Below, piece by piece: positions 11,552 through 21,668 of a DNA stretch of 43,478 nt; within the stretch, counting starts at the first letter, position 1, and each line of letters starts with the position of its first letter. The DNA is taken from IMG/VR virus record IMGVR_UViG_3300042879_003157, positions 1 through 43,478 of that record; one strand, 5' to 3'. Source of the DNA: a virus. Both the position numbers and the translations under genes were made by a program. The notes under the pieces are model-generated. The model saw only the letters and a program-made list of their open reading frames with translations, was not told the origin of the DNA and ran no database searches.

Positions 11552-12344
11552 AGAAGATGAGCATAAATATGAAGGTAATGGTATAAAATGGACAAGTGTA
11601 ACTTCATTTATTGGGTTATTTAAAGAAAGTTTTGACCCTATTGCTGCTGCTGAAAAAGCAACGCAAAATAAAAAATCTAAATGGTTTAATATGTCTGTAC
11701 AGGATATATTAAATGCTTGGGATTTAGAGAGAGATAGGAGTGTTACATTGGGAAATTGGTATCACAAACAAAGAGAGAGTGATATTGTTGGTTGTGATAC
11801 AATAGAACGTGAGGGAGTTAATTTAATTATTAATCCTCCGGTTATTAAAGATGGTATTAAAATTTCATTAAATCAAAAATTAGAGGATGGAATATATCCT
11901 GAGCATATTGTTTATTTAGAGTCAATTGGTTTATGCGGGCAAGCCGATTTAGTGGAAGTCGTAAATGGAAAAATTAACATTACAGATTTTAAAACAAATA
12001 AAGAAATAAAAAAAACAAGTTTTGTTAAGAATGGTGTAAGTAAAAAAATGAAAGCTCCTTTATCTCATTTGGATGATTGCAATTTTAATCATTATAGTTT
12101 ACAATTAAGTTTATATGCTTATATGATAAAAAAACACAATCCAAAATTAAAAATTGGAAAATTAACAATTCAACATGTTATATTTAAACAATTAGGGTTA
12201 GATAAATATGGTTATCCTGTTAATGATTATGTTAATGGTGAACCTATTGTTAAAGATGTGATTTTTAATGATGTTGTTTATTTAAATAATGAAATTGAAA
12301 ATTTAATAATTTGGGCTAAAAATAATGGTTATAAAACTTTTTGA
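11532..12344 (+). CDS. PD-(D/E)XK superfamily nuclease
   Basis: The 270-residue protein shows the RecB/Cas4-type nuclease core. There is a His in GNWYHKQ near residue 78, LCGQADLVE with Asp 139, the strand INITDFKTNKEI giving Asp 152 and Lys 154, and YSLQLSLYAYMI at about residue 188, the conserved Q-x3-Y helix. These enzymes use metal ions to cut or resect DNA. Lying ahead of the terminase, it may trim replicating DNA for packaging or act in recombination. A second ATG lies two codons in (11538). Confidence 0.8.
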   Translation: MFMITFKEDEHKYEGNGIKWTSVTSFIGLFKESFDPIAAAEKATQNKKSKWFNMSVQDILNAWDLERDRSVTLGNWYHKQRESDIVGCDTIEREGVNLIINPPVIKDGIKISLNQKLEDGIYPEHIVYLESIGLCGQADLVEVVNGKINITDFKTNKEIKKTSFVKNGVSKKMKAPLSHLDDCNFNHYSLQLSLYAYMIKKHNPKLKIGKLTIQHVIFKQLGLDKYGYPVNDYVNGEPIVKDVIFNDVVYLNNEIENLIIWAKNNGYKTF

Positions 12345-12843
12345 TATACAAAATGGGGTTATTGTTCCTACTGAGCATTGCTATAGTTTAGAAACTTTAA
12401 AACTTATTATGGATAAATACCCTAATAGTTATTTGTCTATTTATAAGTATTTGTTTTATATGACATGTCCTAACCCAGATTTAAATCCATTTTTTAATGT
12501 GCCTGAACATGAAAAAGAAGATTTAATAATTAATGAAGTTGATTTTAATGAATCTTTAGATGATAGTGTTATTCAACAAGCTTTAATTTTTTGTGAAAAA
12601 TTATATGAAACTCCCGCGTATAGAGCGTATAAAGGAATTAAATCAATGCTAGATAGATTAGCTAAATATATGGAAACAACAAATATTGAACATGGTAGAG
12701 ATGGTAATATTAATTCGTTAGTTAATGCGGCTGCTAAATTTGAACAAATTAGACAGTCTTATAAAGGCGCTTTTAATGATATGAAAGAAGAGCAAGAAAG
12801 TCATGTAAGAGGCGGACAAGGATTAGCTTATGATCAACTCTAA
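12325..12843 (+). CDS. Conserved crAss-type protein ahead of terminase (172 aa)
   Basis: This helical, acidic protein of 172 residues has a central YETPAYRAYKGIKSMLDRLA and a Gly-rich tail (HVRGGQGLAYDQL). Position and helical composition would suit a small terminase subunit, but no N-terminal helix-turn-helix is obvious, so this is only a suggestion. It overlaps the nuclease by 20 bases and the next gene by 1 base. Confidence 0.55.
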   Translation: MVIKLFDIQNGVIVPTEHCYSLETLKLIMDKYPNSYLSIYKYLFYMTCPNPDLNPFFNVPEHEKEDLIINEVDFNESLDDSVIQQALIFCEKLYETPAYRAYKGIKSMLDRLAKYMETTNIEHGRDGNINSLVNAAAKFEQIRQSYKGAFNDMKEEQESHVRGGQGLAYDQL

Positions 12844-13472
12844 TGGCATATTTAAATCATAATTTACCTCTCACTCCTTGTTTTATAAGGAATGAATTTT
12901 TGTTTAATCATGAAAAAGGGTTTGGTGAATACACTGTAGCTAATTTACACTCTGTTTCTTCAATAGAGGGTATGGTACCTTTATTTGAAGCTTTTTTAGA
13001 AAATGGGGTGAATTGGACTCGTAGGCCAATACACGCTTTTTGTTGGAAAAAAGATGCGCAAATTTTACCTCTCACGGAACATGTTTATTGGGATAGTTTT
13101 AGCCCGTATATTGATGTTCAAGTAAGAGCAAGACTCTACCCATTAAGTGCGGAATTAATTTCCATTAGTGGAGTAAAAAGAAAAGGGGTGTATATGTTTA
13201 CTTTAGATTGGTCGCATGAAAATAAAACAATGTTAGATACAAATTTTTCTGAAACGTATGAGCATAAGTGTGGGCATGTTTTTAAAATGGATAATGGTAA
13301 TTATTTTATTTATCCTAATAACAGGATTATATGGATTGATAAAGCTTATACATTTAATAGGATTAATGCTAACCCAGGTTATAAAATTGATAAGAATTTG
13401 TATAGTGTTGATTCTGGCCGCGGTTATTTTACTGATGATAATTATATCACGGACTTTAAAAAAGATATATGA
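12843..13472 (+). CDS. Conserved hypothetical protein (209 aa)
   Basis: This 209-residue protein starts MAYLNHNLPLTPCFIRNEFL and is rich in aromatic residues, with predicted strands throughout (IDVQVRARLYPLSAELISI, GVYMFTLDWSHEN, NYFIYPNNRIIWID). I take it as a conserved protein of the pre-terminase set in related phages but know no function. It overlaps the genes on both sides by 1-4 bases, so it is tightly coupled to the SET-domain gene. Confidence 0.6.
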   Translation: MAYLNHNLPLTPCFIRNEFLFNHEKGFGEYTVANLHSVSSIEGMVPLFEAFLENGVNWTRRPIHAFCWKKDAQILPLTEHVYWDSFSPYIDVQVRARLYPLSAELISISGVKRKGVYMFTLDWSHENKTMLDTNFSETYEHKCGHVFKMDNGNYFIYPNNRIIWIDKAYTFNRINANPGYKIDKNLYSVDSGRGYFTDDNYITDFKKDI

Positions 13473-13816
13473 TAAGATTTAAAACATCAATTAAAGAATC
13501 TCCTGGAAAAGGAAATGGGCTTTTTGCAGAAGAGTTTATTCCAAAAGGAGAGTTAGTTTATGAAAATAGCATATCTAAAATTCATAAAGATAATGTGACA
13601 TTTTCTAAAGAGTATATAGATATGTATACTTGGATAGTTGGAGATTATCTTTATTTTTGTAATGATGATACAATGTATATTAATCATTCATTTACACCAT
13701 CTGTAAATGGTGTTGATGGCACTGCATTAAAAGATATTATTGTTGGCGAAGAAATTACAGAGCATTATTCTACTTTTGATCCATCTTTTGAAACTTATAA
13801 AAATTTATTAAAATGA
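13469..13816 (+). CDS. Small SET-domain protein, putative lysine methyltransferase
   Basis: The 115 residues fit a minimal SET domain. GKGNGLFAEEFIPKGELVYE (about residues 13-32) matches the opening G-x-GlfA...i-x-kGe-i segment. YINHSFTPSV (70-79) matches the NHSCxPN cofactor motif, and DIIVGEEITEHYSTFD (89-104) matches GEElt-x-dY with Tyr 100 in the catalytic position. SET proteins transfer methyl groups from S-adenosylmethionine to lysine side chains. There is no pre- or post-SET zinc region. The gene sits directly before terminase, so a virion, packaging or host protein could be the substrate; this is inference. Confidence 0.75.
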   Translation: MIRFKTSIKESPGKGNGLFAEEFIPKGELVYENSISKIHKDNVTFSKEYIDMYTWIVGDYLYFCNDDTMYINHSFTPSVNGVDGTALKDIIVGEEITEHYSTFDPSFETYKNLLK

Positions 13817-13938
13817 ATATGATTTTTTGTTATTGGGATGATTGTTTATTTATAAATAAACAAAGAAAACTAAAGGAAGAACTTGAAAAACCAGAGGAAA
13901 AACTAGAAGAAAAACCCGAAGAACCTAAAGATGTATAA
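13813..13938 (+). CDS. Tiny acidic/proline repeat protein (41 aa)
   Basis: This frame encodes 41 residues: a short aromatic start (MNMIFCYWDDCLF) and then a repetitive Lys-Glu-Pro tail (KLKEELEKPEEKLEEKPEEP). It overlaps the SET gene by 4 bases and the terminase start by 8. It could be a real small protein or mainly a translational coupling device for terminase. No family is recognised. Confidence 0.45.
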   Translation: MNMIFCYWDDCLFINKQRKLKEELEKPEEKLEEKPEEPKDV

Positions 13939-16087
13939 AAGTATACCAACATATGATGGTGAATGGACTATTACAGAATTTGATTCCGATAAAGATTTTA
14001 TTAGGTTTTTATTACAAATATTTAAAGAACCTGGGAATTATGATTTTAATGAAATTTCATTTTTATTTAATGAACAAGCTAATAATTTTAATAAAAATGG
14101 GGTGTATTGTTTTGCACCAATTAGATCAAAAGATTTTAAAGATTATTGGGATGATCAAAAAAATAAATGTAGAAATGGAGTAATTTTTAAAAATGATGAT
14201 AAAACCTGGTATTTAACTAGGGATTATTATATGTGGTTAAATTTTCTTCCTATTTATGATAAAGAAGAAAAAAAATATGGGTTTGCTAAAGTAAGAGATG
14301 CGCAATATCATATGGCGCTTTATGAGTTATTGGCAGAATTAAATTTTAAACACTCTGCAATTTTAAAAAAACGGCAAATAGCCAGCTCATATTTTCATAT
14401 GGGCAAATTAATTAATCAATATTGGTTTGAAGAAGGTAGTGTTTGTAAAATAGGGGCTAGTTTAAAAGATTATATAAATGATAAAGGTTCGTGGAAATTT
14501 TTAGATGAATATAAAGATTTTCTTAATGAACACACGGCTTGGTATAGACCAAGTAATCCAGATAAAGTATTATTGTGGCAACAACAAATTGATGTTAGAA
14601 TAAATAATAGAAACACAGCTAAAGGATTAAAATCTAAAATACAGGGTACATCTTTTGAAAAAAGTGCAACAACAGGAGTTGGTGGACCAACCACATATTT
14701 TTTTCATGAAGAAGCTGGAATTGCACCTAAAATGATGGAAACATACGAGTATTTAAGACCGGCTATGTCATCTGGAGCATTAACTACAGGTATGTTTATT
14801 GCGGCGGGTTCTGTTGGTGATTTAGAACAATGTAATCCATTAAAAGAAATGATTCTTAACCCCATTAATAATGATATATATGCCGTAAAAACAAATCTTT
14901 TAGATTCAGATAATACTGAAGGTTATGCTGGATTATTTATTCCTGAGCAATGGTCTATGCCCCCATATATTGATATGTATGGTAACTCTCTTGTAAAAGA
15001 AGCTTTAGAAGCAATTATTATTGAAAGAGAAAAATGGAAAAAAGATTTAAATCCAGAACAATATCAATTAAGGATATCACAAAAACCCACTAATATAGCC
15101 GAGGCTTTTGCTTATAGAAAAGAATCTATATTTCCTCAAAGTCTTCTTTCAAAACAATTAAGACGAATTGAAAATAAAGAATACCCTATTGAATATTTAG
15201 AATTATATAGAGGGATTAGTGGTATTGAATCTAAAAAAACAAACAAAATTCCAATAAATGAATTTCCTGTTAGTAAGAAAAAACAAAATAAAGAAGGTTG
15301 TTTAGTTGTTTGGGAAAGACCTGTAAAGAATGTAATATTTGGAATGTATTATGCATCTATTGACCCCGTTTCTGAAGGACAAACAACAACTTCAGATTCT
15401 TTATGTAGTATTTATGTTTATAAGAATGCTGTTGAAGTAACAAAAGAAACTCCAGAAGGACCCCAAGTTTATTTTGAAGGAGATAAAATTGTTGCTGCTT
15501 GGTGTGGCAGATATGATGATATAAAAAAAACACATGAACAATTGGAATTAATTATTGAATGGTATAACGCTTGGACTATTGTTGAAAATAATATTTCTTT
15601 ATTTATTCAATATATGATATCTAAGAAAAAACAAAAATATTTAGTTCCTAAACAACAAATTTTATTTTTAAAAGAATTAAATTCAAATAATACGGTTTAT
15701 CAAGAATACGGATGGAAAAACACAGGGGTTTTATTTAAAAGTCATCTTATATCATATGCTATTGAATTTTTAAGAGAGGAAATTGATAATGAATTTGATA
15801 TGCATGGAAATGTTATAAAATCTAAAATGGGGGTTGAAAGAATACCAGATATTATGTTAATTAAAGAAATGTTAAGTTATCAACCCGGATTAAATGTGGA
15901 TAGATTAGTTTCTTTTTCAGCTTTAATAGCTTTTGTTAAAATTCAACAATCAAATAGAGGTTTTATTAAAAGAAGAGAAGAGAATGAAAATTTGCAAAAT
16001 TCAAAAAATTTATATAAATTAAATCATAGACCGTTTAAAAATTTAGGGACTAAATCATCTAAACGGGCGTTTAAAAATTATAGATAA
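13931..16087 (+). CDS. terL: Terminase large subunit
   Basis: This 718-residue packaging motor has an N-terminal ATPase domain: a Walker A-type segment KKRQIASSY (about 146-154), a Walker B-type strand TTYFFHEEAG (254-262) and a coupling segment IAAGSVGD (290-297). The C-terminal RNase H-like nuclease has its first Asp in YASIDPVSEGQTT (Asp 478), a Glu in IVENN (552) and a third acid in RIPDIML (Asp 640). TerL docks on the portal, translocates DNA with ATP and cuts the concatemer. Its stop overlaps the portal start. Its length fits crAss-like terminases. Confidence 0.92.
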   Translation: MYKSIPTYDGEWTITEFDSDKDFIRFLLQIFKEPGNYDFNEISFLFNEQANNFNKNGVYCFAPIRSKDFKDYWDDQKNKCRNGVIFKNDDKTWYLTRDYYMWLNFLPIYDKEEKKYGFAKVRDAQYHMALYELLAELNFKHSAILKKRQIASSYFHMGKLINQYWFEEGSVCKIGASLKDYINDKGSWKFLDEYKDFLNEHTAWYRPSNPDKVLLWQQQIDVRINNRNTAKGLKSKIQGTSFEKSATTGVGGPTTYFFHEEAGIAPKMMETYEYLRPAMSSGALTTGMFIAAGSVGDLEQCNPLKEMILNPINNDIYAVKTNLLDSDNTEGYAGLFIPEQWSMPPYIDMYGNSLVKEALEAIIIEREKWKKDLNPEQYQLRISQKPTNIAEAFAYRKESIFPQSLLSKQLRRIENKEYPIEYLELYRGISGIESKKTNKIPINEFPVSKKKQNKEGCLVVWERPVKNVIFGMYYASIDPVSEGQTTTSDSLCSIYVYKNAVEVTKETPEGPQVYFEGDKIVAAWCGRYDDIKKTHEQLELIIEWYNAWTIVENNISLFIQYMISKKKQKYLVPKQQILFLKELNSNNTVYQEYGWKNTGVLFKSHLISYAIEFLREEIDNEFDMHGNVIKSKMGVERIPDIMLIKEMLSYQPGLNVDRLVSFSALIAFVKIQQSNRGFIKRREENENLQNSKNLYKLNHRPFKNLGTKSSKRAFKNYR

Positions 16088-18792
16088 TGATATATAATGC
16101 ATTACAAATAAAAAATGGAGCAAAAGTTAAAAAAAATTTAACACATTCTAGTTTAACTCAACCGCTTCAATTTTTACCAGCAAAAGAAAAAGATGAAGAT
16201 TGGGCGGCTTGGAATATGGATTGGTTAGAAGTACAAGGGATAGAATTTTTAAGAAATAATTCTAAAAAATTATTAAAAAATTATAAATTAGCAAAAGGAA
16301 TAATCGATAAAAGAGATTATATAGTTGAGGAAGATAATGAAAATAAAGATTTAATTGATATTCTCACTAAAGAAGATGAATCTGCTTTAGAACTTAAATT
16401 TTATCCCATCATTCCAAATGTTGTAAATGTGCTTAGTGGGGAGTTTTCAAAAAGATATAATAAAATACAATTTAGAGCTGTAGATGATATTTCATATAAT
16501 GAAATGTTAGAACAAAAGCGGGGAATGATTGAAGAAACATTATTAGCAGAAGCGGAGCTTAAAATGTTACAAAAAATGATTGAAATGGGGGATGTTCAAG
16601 AAGAATTGTTATCAAGAGAAAATTTAATGACGCTTCCTCAAATTGAAGATTATTTTAAAAAAAGTTATAGATCATCTATTGAAGAATGGGCTACACATCA
16701 ATATAATGTTGATGTTGAAAGATTTAGAATGAATGAACTTGAAGAAAGAGCATTTCAAGACATGCTAATTACAGATAGAGAATTTTGGCATTTTAAAATG
16801 CATGAAAATGATTATGATGTAGAATTATGGAACCCTGTTTTAACATTTTATCATAAATCTCCAGATTCAAGATATATATCCGAAGGAAATTTTGTTGGAA
16901 AATTAGATTTAATGAGTGTAGCTGATGTAATTGATAAGTATGGGTATTTAATGAATGAAGAACAATTGGCTTCTTTAGAAAATGTTTATCCACAAAAATC
17001 AGCTTTGTATCAAGTTAATGGTTATCAAAATGACGGCTCTTATTATGATGCTACAAAATCTCATGAATGGAATACAAATTCTCCAGGGTTAGATTATAGA
17101 AGGCATGTTAGTAACTGGCGATCTGGTGAAGGAGATATTGTAAGCGCTATTCTTAATGAAGGTGAAGATGTTAATTTTTGGGGAGAAAGTTATTTAATGC
17201 GGGTGTGCACCACTTATTGGAAAACTCAAAGAAAGGTGGGGCATCTTATTAGAATTTCTGAGATTGGGGAAATAACACAAGATATTGTCGATGAGACATA
17301 TAAAATAACAGAGAAAGGTGTTTATGACACAAGTGTTTTTAAAAATAAAACTAAAGAAAATCTTCTTCAAGGAGAACACATTGATTGGATTTGGATTAAT
17401 GAAGTGTGGGGTGGTGTTAAAATAGGGCCAAATTTACCAAGCACATGGCGTTCAAATATATCGGATAATAATATAGCTCCCATTTATCTTGGCATAAATA
17501 GGAAAATGCCTGGAAAAATTCCATTTCAATTTAAAGGAACAAACAATTTATATGGGTGTAAACTTCCTGTAGAAGGTAGGGTATTTTCAGATAGAAATAC
17601 AAAATCAACATCTCTTGTAGATCTTATGAAACCATATCAAATTGCTTATAATATGGTTAATAATCAAATAGCTGATATACTTGTTGATGAATTAGGAACA
17701 GTAATTATGTTTGATCAAAATGCTTTACCTAGACATTCTATGGGTGAAGATTGGGGAAAAGGAAATTATGCAAAAGCATATGTTGCAATGAAAGATTTTC
17801 AAATGCTTCCTTTAGATACAACAATAACAAACACTGAAAATGCTACAAGTTTTCAGCATTATCAAGTGTTAAATATGGAACAAACCAATAGATTGTTAGG
17901 TAGAATACAATTGTCAAATTATTTTAAACAACAAGCTTATGAGACTATTGGTATTAATTTACAAAGAATGGGGACACCAATTGCAAGAGAAACAGCAACA
18001 GGAGCCACTCAAGCTTTAAATCAATCTTATTCTCAAACTGAAATATATTTTAGTCAACATGCTGATCATTTAATGCCAAGAGTGCATCAAATGCGGACGG
18101 ATTTAGCTCAGTTTTATCAATCTAAAAATCCAAGTATAAGATTAAGTTACATAACAAGTGAAGCTGAAAAAATTAATTTTAAAATAAATGGTGTAAATCT
18201 TTTATTAAGAGATTTTAATGTTTTTGCTACTACTAGAACAAATCATAAATTTATTTTAGATCAATTAAAACAATTAGCTTTATCTAATAACACTACAGGC
18301 GCAACAATATTTGATCTTGGAAATATTATTAAATCAGAGTCTATATCTGAAATAACTAATGTCTTAAAGATGGCTGAAGAAAAACAAATAGAAGCACGAG
18401 AAAGACAAATACAAGTTCAACAAGAACTTCAACAGCAACAACTTCAAGCAAAAATTGAAGAAGACAAAATGAAAATTCAATTCCAAGTTGATGAAAATGA
18501 AAAAAATCGACAAAAAGATATTTTAATTGCTGAAATAAGAAGTGCTGGATATGGTACAGGAGATATTAATAAAAATAATATCTCTGATTATAGAGATGCA
18601 ATGGAAGAAATTCGTAATACCACGCAATATCAAGAACAAATGAATCTTAAAAGAGAGCAAAATATTATGAATAATGGAATAAATAAAGAAAAATTAAATA
18701 TTGAAAAAGAAAAAATAAATACACAAAAAGAAATTGCAAATACACAATTGCAAATTGCTCGTGAAAACAAAAATAAATACGATAAGAAATAG
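16087..18792 (+). CDS. Portal protein
   Basis: This 901-residue protein follows terminase directly. The N-terminal AWNMDWLEVQG and NYKLAKGIIDKRDYIVEED are typical of crAss-like portals. The middle holds the clip/stem region, with residues such as QIAYNMVNNQIADILVDELG. From about residue 755 a Gln/Glu/Lys-rich coiled coil runs to the end and probably forms the long barrel seen in large portals. Portals form a dodecameric ring at one head vertex through which DNA enters and leaves. Confidence 0.88.
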   Translation: MIYNALQIKNGAKVKKNLTHSSLTQPLQFLPAKEKDEDWAAWNMDWLEVQGIEFLRNNSKKLLKNYKLAKGIIDKRDYIVEEDNENKDLIDILTKEDESALELKFYPIIPNVVNVLSGEFSKRYNKIQFRAVDDISYNEMLEQKRGMIEETLLAEAELKMLQKMIEMGDVQEELLSRENLMTLPQIEDYFKKSYRSSIEEWATHQYNVDVERFRMNELEERAFQDMLITDREFWHFKMHENDYDVELWNPVLTFYHKSPDSRYISEGNFVGKLDLMSVADVIDKYGYLMNEEQLASLENVYPQKSALYQVNGYQNDGSYYDATKSHEWNTNSPGLDYRRHVSNWRSGEGDIVSAILNEGEDVNFWGESYLMRVCTTYWKTQRKVGHLIRISEIGEITQDIVDETYKITEKGVYDTSVFKNKTKENLLQGEHIDWIWINEVWGGVKIGPNLPSTWRSNISDNNIAPIYLGINRKMPGKIPFQFKGTNNLYGCKLPVEGRVFSDRNTKSTSLVDLMKPYQIAYNMVNNQIADILVDELGTVIMFDQNALPRHSMGEDWGKGNYAKAYVAMKDFQMLPLDTTITNTENATSFQHYQVLNMEQTNRLLGRIQLSNYFKQQAYETIGINLQRMGTPIARETATGATQALNQSYSQTEIYFSQHADHLMPRVHQMRTDLAQFYQSKNPSIRLSYITSEAEKINFKINGVNLLLRDFNVFATTRTNHKFILDQLKQLALSNNTTGATIFDLGNIIKSESISEITNVLKMAEEKQIEARERQIQVQQELQQQQLQAKIEEDKMKIQFQVDENEKNRQKDILIAEIRSAGYGTGDINKNNISDYRDAMEEIRNTTQYQEQMNLKREQNIMNNGINKEKLNIEKEKINTQKEIANTQLQIARENKNKYDKK

Positions 18793-18881
18793 CTATATAT
18801 TGCAAAAAATTTAGTTATTTAATTAAATAAATTATATTTATATTTTAATAACATGTATATTGTATTTGAAACCAACATAAT

Positions 18882-20030
18882 ATGAATTCAGTTAATACAA
18901 CAGTGGAAAAAGTAGATATTGATATTGATGAATTATTTTCTGGTGCAGTTTCTGCTAATAGTGTAACTACTACAGAAGATGTTCCAAAAAATCTTTTTTC
19001 TAGGCCGGAAGCCCCGGATTTTTCTTTTACAGAAAAAGAACCTGCAGAAACTACAGAAACTGTAGAAACTACAGAAATTTCTGAAATAATTGAAAAAATT
19101 GATGAAGAAGAAAAACCAAAAAACAATATTTACAATGTTTTTTCTAAACTAATTAAAGAAGATAAATTAATTCCTTTTGATGATGATAAACCAATAGAAG
19201 AATATAGTATTAAAGATTGGCAAGATTTAATTGAAGCTAATTTAGAAGAAAGAGTGAATCAAGTAAGAAAAGAAACTCCAAAAGAATTTTTTGAATCTTT
19301 ACCACAAGAATTACAAATTGCAGCAAGATATGTTGCTGATGGTGGTTCAGATTTAAAAGGTTTGTTTGCTACATTAGCTCAAGTAGAAGAATCAAGAGAG
19401 TTAGATGTTTCTAACGAAAGAGACCAAGAATTAATTATTCGAGATTATTTGCGAGCAACAAATTATGGCAATGAAGATGAAATTTCTGAAGAAATAGAAT
19501 TGTGGAAAGATTTAGGAAAACTTGAACAACAAGCTTCTAAATTTAAACCTAAGTTAGATGCAATGAAAGAAAAAATTGTTGTTAGAAAACTTCAAGAACA
19601 AGAAATGAAGAAAAGACAACAAGAAAATGCAGCTAAAGAATATATGGATAATGTGTATAATGCATTAAAAGATGGTGAAATAGATGGTGTAAAACTTGAT
19701 AAAAAAACACAAAGTTTTCTTTATAATGGATTAGTGCAACCTAATTATCCTTCAGTTAGCGGAAGAAACACAAATTTATTAGGACATTTATTAGAAAAAT
19801 ATCAATTTGTAGAACCTAATTATTCTTTAATAACAGAAGCTTTATGGCTGTTATCAGATCCAAATGGATATAAAATAAAAATTATGGAAAAAGGTTCTCA
19901 AAAAGCAATTGAATCTACAGTTAGAAAATTAAAAACTGAAGAATCAAATAAAAATACAAGTTTTGTAGATTCAGAACCAGAATCAAAAAGAAAAATTCAA
20001 CGACCAACAAATATTTTCAAACGTTTTTAA
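18882..20030 (+). CDS. Putative scaffolding/assembly protein (382 aa)
   Basis: This acidic, low-complexity protein of 382 residues sits between the portal and the major capsid protein, the usual site of scaffold genes. The N-terminus is Thr/Glu-rich and disordered (about 1-85). The centre is helical (EELWKDLGKLEQQ-like segments, then KLQEQEMKKRQQENAAKEYM), and the C-terminus is short and basic (SKRKIQRPTNIFKRF), as scaffolds often use to bind the shell. I see no protease motif. An 89-base AT-rich gap separates it from the portal gene. Confidence 0.65.
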   Translation: MNSVNTTVEKVDIDIDELFSGAVSANSVTTTEDVPKNLFSRPEAPDFSFTEKEPAETTETVETTEISEIIEKIDEEEKPKNNIYNVFSKLIKEDKLIPFDDDKPIEEYSIKDWQDLIEANLEERVNQVRKETPKEFFESLPQELQIAARYVADGGSDLKGLFATLAQVEESRELDVSNERDQELIIRDYLRATNYGNEDEISEEIELWKDLGKLEQQASKFKPKLDAMKEKIVVRKLQEQEMKKRQQENAAKEYMDNVYNALKDGEIDGVKLDKKTQSFLYNGLVQPNYPSVSGRNTNLLGHLLEKYQFVEPNYSLITEALWLLSDPNGYKIKIMEKGSQKAIESTVRKLKTEESNKNTSFVDSEPESKRKIQRPTNIFKRF

Positions 20031-20049
20031 CCCTTTTTAAAATTTAATT

Positions 20050-21666
20050 ATGCCAGTTCCAGTTTTAAATAATGGAATTTATCTTAGAGATACTAATTAC
20101 AAAGTTAGTTCACATTTAGATTCCTATCACTTAACACAAATGTTGGGTTCAGCAGAGCCCATGGATTTAGGTCCAGTAGACTTGTGGGCAATGACCCAAA
20201 AAGTTGAAATGCCATTATATCAAATGGCTTCTTTTGGTGGTAAAAATACCATTTTAGTTAATCACCCTCGTGGTGAGTATCGTTGGCAAACACCTATTTC
20301 TCAAGATTTACCATTTAGCATGGGAGCTTTGGGACAAACTACAGGTATTGGTATTGATGGTACTACTTTTAAAATTAAACTTTCTCAAAGAGCTTTTGGT
20401 CATGGTGATATTATCACTTATGATAAATACAATGGTTTAGAATTATACATTACCGCAGATGATATTATTCCTTCAGGAGAAGGTTTTATTTATACAGTGC
20501 AATTAGTGAATAATGATAATTCTGTAGGTTTTAATCCAGATTATTTGGCTGCAGGAACTAAATATTTTCGTAAAGGTTCTGCACGCGGCGAATATGGAGA
20601 GCGATTTTCTGATATTCAAACGGGTTCGGGATTTCGTGAATTTTATAATTTTGTAGGTGGTGCTGAAGCTCACGTTCATTATTCTATTTCTAGTCGTGCT
20701 GATTTAATGCTTAAAGGCGGTTTAAATGCCGATGGTACAGTTCCTGTTACAGAAATTTGGCGGAATTTTAATGCTGATTCTACAGATCCTTCAATTGCTT
20801 CAATTGATCAATTGATTGCTTCTATGGGTAAAGCTGGCGCTAAAAAAGCTTTTGAAAGCGGCCAACTTACTCGTACGTTTATGACTAATTTAGAAGCAGC
20901 GCATTTGTCAAAAATTGCTAATGACATTGAAACATATCTTATGTGGGGTAAAGGTGGTAGGATTAAGCAAGACGGCCCAGATGATATTCGTCTTTCTGTA
21001 GGTTTGTGGAGTCAACTTGATAACTCATTTAAGAGGGTGTATAATAAATCTTCTTTCTCTCTTGATATGTTTAAATCTGAGCTTTACAATTTTTATCAAG
21101 GTAAAGTTGAATTTAAAGGCCCAGATCCTCAACGCAAACTTGTTGTACAAACAGGTATTGGTGGAATGCAACTTATTAACAAAGCTATTGCCGAAGAGGT
21201 ATTTACTTCAGGTTTAGTTCAAGATGCAAGTAATGTGGGAGCTGTTACAGGTAAAGGTATGGATCTTGATTTTGGTTTTGCTTATACTAGTTTTACAATT
21301 CCTTTCTTAGCTAATGTTAAATTTGTTCTTAACCCAGCTTTTGATAATCTTCATACTAATGATATTGAAAATCCATTAATTGATGGACGTCCTTTAAGTT
21401 CTTATAGCTTTATTATTTTTGATATTACAGATCAAGGAAATGATAATATTTATCTTTTGAAACTTTCTTGGGATAATCAATTAAAATGGTTCTATCAAAA
21501 TGGTACTATGGATTATATGGGACGCAGTCAAGGATTTGCATCTGTAGGAAACTTTAATGGATATCGCGTTTATATGAGTCAAACAATGCCCGCAATTTGG
21601 GTAAAAGATCCAACAAAAGTTCTTAAAATTGTAATGCGCAATCCTGTAACGGGAGGTTCATTTTAA
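20050..21666 (+). CDS. Major capsid protein
   Basis: This 538-residue protein is placed after the scaffold-like gene and followed at once by a strong terminator. It reads like the HK97-fold capsid proteins of crAss-like phages, with LGSAEPMDLGPVDLWAMTQK near the N-terminus, several Gly-rich beta regions and the C-terminal FNGYRVYMSQTMPAIWV. It forms the icosahedral shell. Codon choice is less AT-biased than in its neighbours (GGT, CGT and GCT are common), as expected for a highly expressed protein. Confidence 0.88.
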   Translation: MPVPVLNNGIYLRDTNYKVSSHLDSYHLTQMLGSAEPMDLGPVDLWAMTQKVEMPLYQMASFGGKNTILVNHPRGEYRWQTPISQDLPFSMGALGQTTGIGIDGTTFKIKLSQRAFGHGDIITYDKYNGLELYITADDIIPSGEGFIYTVQLVNNDNSVGFNPDYLAAGTKYFRKGSARGEYGERFSDIQTGSGFREFYNFVGGAEAHVHYSISSRADLMLKGGLNADGTVPVTEIWRNFNADSTDPSIASIDQLIASMGKAGAKKAFESGQLTRTFMTNLEAAHLSKIANDIETYLMWGKGGRIKQDGPDDIRLSVGLWSQLDNSFKRVYNKSSFSLDMFKSELYNFYQGKVEFKGPDPQRKLVVQTGIGGMQLINKAIAEEVFTSGLVQDASNVGAVTGKGMDLDFGFAYTSFTIPFLANVKFVLNPAFDNLHTNDIENPLIDGRPLSSYSFIIFDITDQGNDNIYLLKLSWDNQLKWFYQNGTMDYMGRSQGFASVGNFNGYRVYMSQTMPAIWVKDPTKVLKIVMRNPVTGGSF

Positions 21667-21668
21667 AT

